A stretch of DNA of 64,000 nucleotides. Origin: [Eubacterium] saphenum. GTDB lineage: Bacteria > Bacillota > Clostridia > Peptostreptococcales > Anaerovoracaceae. This document shows, in pieces, positions 60,488 to 64,000 of the stretch; within the stretch, counting starts at the first letter, position 1; every line of letters starts with the position of its first letter. The notes below the pieces were generated by a model, which saw only the letters and a program-made list of their open reading frames with translations, was not told where the DNA came from and did not search any database. The stretch spans positions 1 to 64,000 of the forward strand of contig SFHC01000005.1 of NCBI GenBank assembly GCA_004555725.1, given 5' to 3'. A program made the position numbers and the translations under genes.

Positions 60488-63190
60488 ATGAAAAAGGAAA
60501 TGCGAAGCGAAAAATCATCGTTTCAACAGAGATTTGCTGGATATGAGGACGAGTTAAAATGGCTCTATATGGAGCTCTACTCCGGACGTGATGAAGATTA
60601 TCAGAATTACGTGAAGATGCTTCGGGAATACTGTACGGAGAGAAGTCCGGAACTGAAGGCCTGGGATCGTTCCAAACAGGAGGATCCGGACTGGTACAAG
60701 AGAAATGATCTGCTCGGGACGATGATGTATACAGAGAATTTTGGAAAAACACTGAAAGGCGTGGAATCGCGCCTGGATTACCTGCAGGAATGCGGGATCA
60801 ATTTTCTGCACCTGATGCCGCTCCTGGAAAGCCCGGAAGGAAAGAGCGACGGCGGGTATTCCGTCAGTGATTTCCGTAAAGTCCAGCCTCAGCTTGGAAC
60901 GATGGAGGATCTTTCTGAACTGACGCATGCCTGCCATAAAAGGAATATTCAGGTCTGCCTGGATTTTGTCATGAACCATACGAGTGACGAGCATGAGTGG
61001 GCAAAACAGGCAAAGGCGGGGGATCCTTATGCGCAGGGCCGTTATTTCTTCTTTGACAACTGGGATATTCCGAATCAGTTTGAACAGACGGTTCCGCAGG
61101 TGTTCCCGCAGACTGCGCCGGGAAATTTCAGCTGGTGCGATGAGGCGCATAAGGTTGTCATGACGACCTTTCATCCGTATCAGTGGGATCTGAATTTTCG
61201 TAATCCTTCAGTCATGCATGATATGACTGCTAATCTGCTGAATCTCTGCAACCACGGAATTGATATCATCCGCCTGGATGCGGTGCCGTACATCTGGAAA
61301 GAGCTGGGCACAAGCTGCCGGAACCTGCTCCGTGTGCATACGCTGGTGCGTATTCTGCGCATGGTTCTGGACATTGTCTGCCCGGGAACGCTGCTCCTCG
61401 GCGAGATTGTCATGAAGCCGAATGAAGTCGCGCCGTACTTTGGAACACCGGAAAAGCCGGAATGCCATATGGTTTACAATGCTCCTATTATGGCAACCAC
61501 CTGGCACACCGTTGCGACCAGAGACGTCAGACTGCTGAAACATCAGATCGGACAGACACTCGTGCTTCCGCATGATTTTGTGTTCCTGAATTATCTCCGC
61601 TGCCACGATGATATCGGCTGGGGACTGGATTATGATTTCCTTGCGCAGTTTGGAACGACAGAAGCTGCGCATAAACACTTCCTGAATGATTACCTCCAGG
61701 GACACTGGGAGGGGAGTGACGCCAGAGGCGAACTGTATAACGATGATCCGCGTCTGCAGGATGCCCGCCTGTGCGGAACAACCGCATCGCTGTGCGGAAT
61801 TGAAGCTGCGGAGTACGAACAGAATGACTGGAAGCTCGAGCGTGCGGAAACCCTTGATATTATGCTTCATGCGTTCCTTTTGACACAGAGCGGCATTCCG
61901 ATGCTGTACAGCGGAGATGAAATCGGGCAGAGAAATGACTATTCCTACCATGAGGATCCGCTGAAATGGGACGATTCCCGTTATCTCCACCGCGGGAAAT
62001 TCCCTTGGGAACAAGCAGCGATGCGCGATGACGAGACGACGCGTCCGGGCAGGATTTTTCAGGCAATTAAACGTATGGAGAAGATCAGAAGAAGCCATGT
62101 CTGCTTTGAAAACAACGCAGATGTCTGGATTATGGAGCCATATAACGACCACATTCTGGCTTTAGGCCGCTACTATAAGGGTGAAAAGCTGGTTGCACTG
62201 TTCAATTTCAATGTCTATGATGAGACCGCCTGGGTCAATGAATCCGAGGAGTATGTTGATCTGATCACCGGTGAACACTGCCATGCGCAGGGAGTACCGG
62301 TGCCGGCGCGCAGCTTCCGCTGGCTCCTGACTGATTTTGGGACAAATAGCGACCAGCAAGAGAAAAAGAAAGACGGTCCGAAAATCGTCTTCCTGGATAT
62401 TGACGGAACACTGACGAAATCCGGAGAGAATACTCCGCCGAAGAGTGCCCTGCAGGCAATCCGGAAAGCGCAGGAAAACGGACATTACGTCTTCCTGTGC
62501 ACAGGAAGGAATCTGGCAATGGCCGAGCCGCTTTTGAAATACGGATTTGACGGAATCATCGCAAGCGCCGGCGCGCTCGTGATCGCGGGCGGAGAAGTCC
62601 TGCACGATGAGCCCATGGAGCCGGAAGATTTCCGTAAAGCCATGGATGCACTCCAGAGCAACCATGTTTACTGCACGATCGAATCAAAAGAAGGATCGTA
62701 CTGTGACCCGGATATCGGAAAACTGCTGAAAGGGCAGCCGCGCGGAAACAGTGAACTGGAGCGCTGGAGAAAGCAGATTAATGAAAGCCTGGGCATTAAG
62801 CCTATGAAAGAGTATAAGGGCGAACCGGTTTACAAGATCGTTATTATGTTTAACGACCGCCGTCAGCTGAAAGAAGCCGAGGAACTCCTCCCTCAATATG
62901 ACTTTGTCCTGCAGGATGAGGTGTTCGGCGTGCAGAACGGAGAGCTGATTCGCAAGACCTGCAACAAGGGGACCGGCGTAAAGTGCGTTAGTGAAAAACT
63001 GAATATCCCGCTGGAGGATACCATCGGGTTCGGCGACAGTATGAATGACTACGCCATGATGAAAACGACCGGAATCAGCGTGTGCATGGGGAATGGATCG
63101 GAGACACTGAAAAAGCACAGTGACATCATCGCTGATCCGGTTGATGAGGACGGCCTCGCCGGGGCGTTTGAGAGGCTGCACCTGATCTAG
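60488..63190 (+). CDS. Amylosucrase (GH13)-HAD phosphatase fusion
   Basis: A 900-residue two-domain protein. Residues 1-620 match amylosucrase: nucleophile D264 in RLDAVPYIWKELGTS, acid/base E306 in LLGEIVMK and D374 in CHDDIGW. Amylosucrase makes alpha-glucan from sucrose and releases fructose. Residues 632-900 are a Cof-type (IIB) HAD phosphatase with nucleophile D637 and D639 in FLDIDGTLT and the last motif GFGDSMNDYAMM. The two are in one frame with no stop or second ribosome site at the junction. The next gene is a sugar PTS permease. A fused phosphatase could remove phosphate from imported sucrose-6-phosphate or another sugar phosphate; this is inference. Confidence 0.9.
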   Translation: MKKEMRSEKSSFQQRFAGYEDELKWLYMELYSGRDEDYQNYVKMLREYCTERSPELKAWDRSKQEDPDWYKRNDLLGTMMYTENFGKTLKGVESRLDYLQECGINFLHLMPLLESPEGKSDGGYSVSDFRKVQPQLGTMEDLSELTHACHKRNIQVCLDFVMNHTSDEHEWAKQAKAGDPYAQGRYFFFDNWDIPNQFEQTVPQVFPQTAPGNFSWCDEAHKVVMTTFHPYQWDLNFRNPSVMHDMTANLLNLCNHGIDIIRLDAVPYIWKELGTSCRNLLRVHTLVRILRMVLDIVCPGTLLLGEIVMKPNEVAPYFGTPEKPECHMVYNAPIMATTWHTVATRDVRLLKHQIGQTLVLPHDFVFLNYLRCHDDIGWGLDYDFLAQFGTTEAAHKHFLNDYLQGHWEGSDARGELYNDDPRLQDARLCGTTASLCGIEAAEYEQNDWKLERAETLDIMLHAFLLTQSGIPMLYSGDEIGQRNDYSYHEDPLKWDDSRYLHRGKFPWEQAAMRDDETTRPGRIFQAIKRMEKIRRSHVCFENNADVWIMEPYNDHILALGRYYKGEKLVALFNFNVYDETAWVNESEEYVDLITGEHCHAQGVPVPARSFRWLLTDFGTNSDQQEKKKDGPKIVFLDIDGTLTKSGENTPPKSALQAIRKAQENGHYVFLCTGRNLAMAEPLLKYGFDGIIASAGALVIAGGEVLHDEPMEPEDFRKAMDALQSNHVYCTIESKEGSYCDPDIGKLLKGQPRGNSELERWRKQINESLGIKPMKEYKGEPVYKIVIMFNDRRQLKEAEELLPQYDFVLQDEVFGVQNGELIRKTCNKGTGVKCVSEKLNIPLEDTIGFGDSMNDYAMMKTTGISVCMGNGSETLKKHSDIIADPVDEDGLAGAFERLHLI

Positions 63191-63277
63191 CATTGTTCAT
63201 TAAAGGTTATCGGCAGACATTGTTCTGCTGAACTATATTCATTATTGCAATTATTGTAAATAAAAAGGAGAGAGTTT

Positions 63278-64000
63278 ATGGCACTGGATTATCACCGCTG
63301 CGCGGAAGAAATCTTCAGTCATCTCGGGGGCAGGGACAATATCGTCAGCGCAGCCCACTGCGCGACGCGACTGCGTCTGGTGATTGCAGACAATTCTAAA
63401 GTGGACAAAAAAGAACTCGAGAATGTAGAGGGAGTCAAGGGTCTGTTTGAATCAAACGGGCAGCTCCAGCTGATTATCGGAACCGGAACGGTCAACAAAG
63501 TTTATGATGAGTTTCTGAGTATTACCGGGATGACAGCAGCGACCAAGGCAGACGTAAAAGCCGCTGCCGCTGCCCGCCAGCCGCTTCCGAAGCGTCTGAT
63601 CAAAACACTGGGCGATGTATTCGTTCCGATCCTTCCTGCCATCGTCGCGTCTGGACTGATGATGGGACTCGTCGAGGCGATCGGTAAAGCAAGCCCGGCG
63701 TTTCTGAATACGGACTGGTACTCCTTCCTGGATATGGTCTCCGGAGCCGCGTTTGCGTATCTTCCGGTCATCATCGCTATCAGCACGGCAAGAGTATTCG
63801 GCGGAAACATCTTCTTAGGCGCGGTTGTCGGACTCTGTATGATCCATTCCAACCTGATCAATGCTTGGGCTGTAGCCGGTATGAAAGCGTCACAGATCCC
63901 GGTCTGGCATCTGCTGTTCTTCCATGTGAAGGCAGTCGGTTATCAGGGACATGTCATTCCGGTCATCATCGCCGTCTGGATCATGTGCATGGTTGAAAAA
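63278..64000 (+). CDS. PTS sugar transporter subunit IIBC (partial)
   Basis: The first 241 residues of a PTS permease cut by the window edge. The EIIB domain (1-80) has the phosphorylated C28 in AAHCATRLRL, and the EIIC membrane domain starts near residue 105 with FVPILPAIVASGLMMG. This is the glucose/beta-glucoside/sucrose superfamily; with an amylosucrase fusion gene 87 bases upstream, sucrose is the likely sugar. AAAGGAGAG precedes ATG 63278. Confidence 0.88.
   Translation, partial: MALDYHRCAEEIFSHLGGRDNIVSAAHCATRLRLVIADNSKVDKKELENVEGVKGLFESNGQLQLIIGTGTVNKVYDEFLSITGMTAATKADVKAAAAARQPLPKRLIKTLGDVFVPILPAIVASGLMMGLVEAIGKASPAFLNTDWYSFLDMVSGAAFAYLPVIIAISTARVFGGNIFLGAVVGLCMIHSNLINAWAVAGMKASQIPVWHLLFFHVKAVGYQGHVIPVIIAVWIMCMVEK

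Overview
The window looks like chromosome of an anaerobic, amino-acid-fermenting member of the Clostridia (Bacillota) of roughly balanced GC content. The reasons are Stickland-type enzymes (a selenocysteine-containing glycine/sarcosine/betaine reductase component B, and a glycyl-radical hydroxyproline dehydratase with its activase), strong AGGAGG-type ribosome sites with frequent TTG and GTG starts, a tRNA-dependent T-box leader, sigma-54 with an AcoR-type activator, and a low-GC-type paralog set (GrdX, DUF6506, Lin0512). No rRNA or tRNA gene and no CRISPR array was seen.

Layout. 1-760 is a tandem array of about 300-bp repeats of unknown function. 768-5795 (minus) is a 5-oxoproline catabolic operon (pxpB, pxpC, a 2-hydroxyacid dehydrogenase, pxpA, a dicarboxylate/amino acid symporter), with a LysR regulator upstream. 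7304-15081 (plus) holds a class V PLP enzyme, a biotin-dependent transcarboxylase-like set (carboxyltransferase, small subunit, biotin carrier, oxaloacetate/pyruvate carboxyltransferase), glycerate kinase and ATP-type PEP carboxykinase; together these can feed C3/C4 acids into gluconeogenesis. 15188-18590 is an accessory stretch: a flavodoxin-like reductase, a fragment of a glycyl radical enzyme, and a PD-(D/E)XK-like nuclease gene bracketed by two diverged copies of a 430-bp repeat. 18757-25008 has a split ThrE exporter, a MarR-regulated drug efflux pump, dapB and rpoN.

25332-34697 is a complete acetoin dehydrogenase locus: the activator AcoR beside rpoN, a good -24/-12 promoter, then Lin0512, acoA, acoB, acoX, acoC, acoL and DUF6506. 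34700-37800 is an AT-rich island with a DUF262/DUF1524 (GmrSD-like) defence gene and a small zinc-finger plus GreA-tail protein. 37867-40303 encodes the AmmeMemoRadiSam proteins, with Memo and AMMECR1 fused. 41591-45979 is a grd locus (grdX, pro-subunit, selenoprotein B with in-frame UGA, transporter). 46134-49760 has a class II aldolase and, on the minus strand, an M20 amidohydrolase plus membrane transporter under a T-box whose specifier reads as tryptophan.

50012-55658 holds a secreted cysteine-peptidase-like protein, a zinc ribbon protein, an ATC-hydrolase-family protein with proC, a Bax inhibitor-1-like protein, an orphan ThrE half and a second proC. The second proC closes the hydroxyproline operon (activase, hypD, proC; minus, 54849-59030). 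After a TetR gene the window ends with an unusual amylosucrase-HAD phosphatase fusion followed by a sugar PTS permease cut by the window edge.

The most unusual items are the amylosucrase-HAD fusion next to a PTS permease, the Trp-specific T-box over an amidohydrolase/transporter pair, the nuclease between structured repeats, the in-frame repeat array at the left edge, the structured RNA candidate near 41300, and the candidate AcoR site family shared by the rpoN-acoR and aco control regions.
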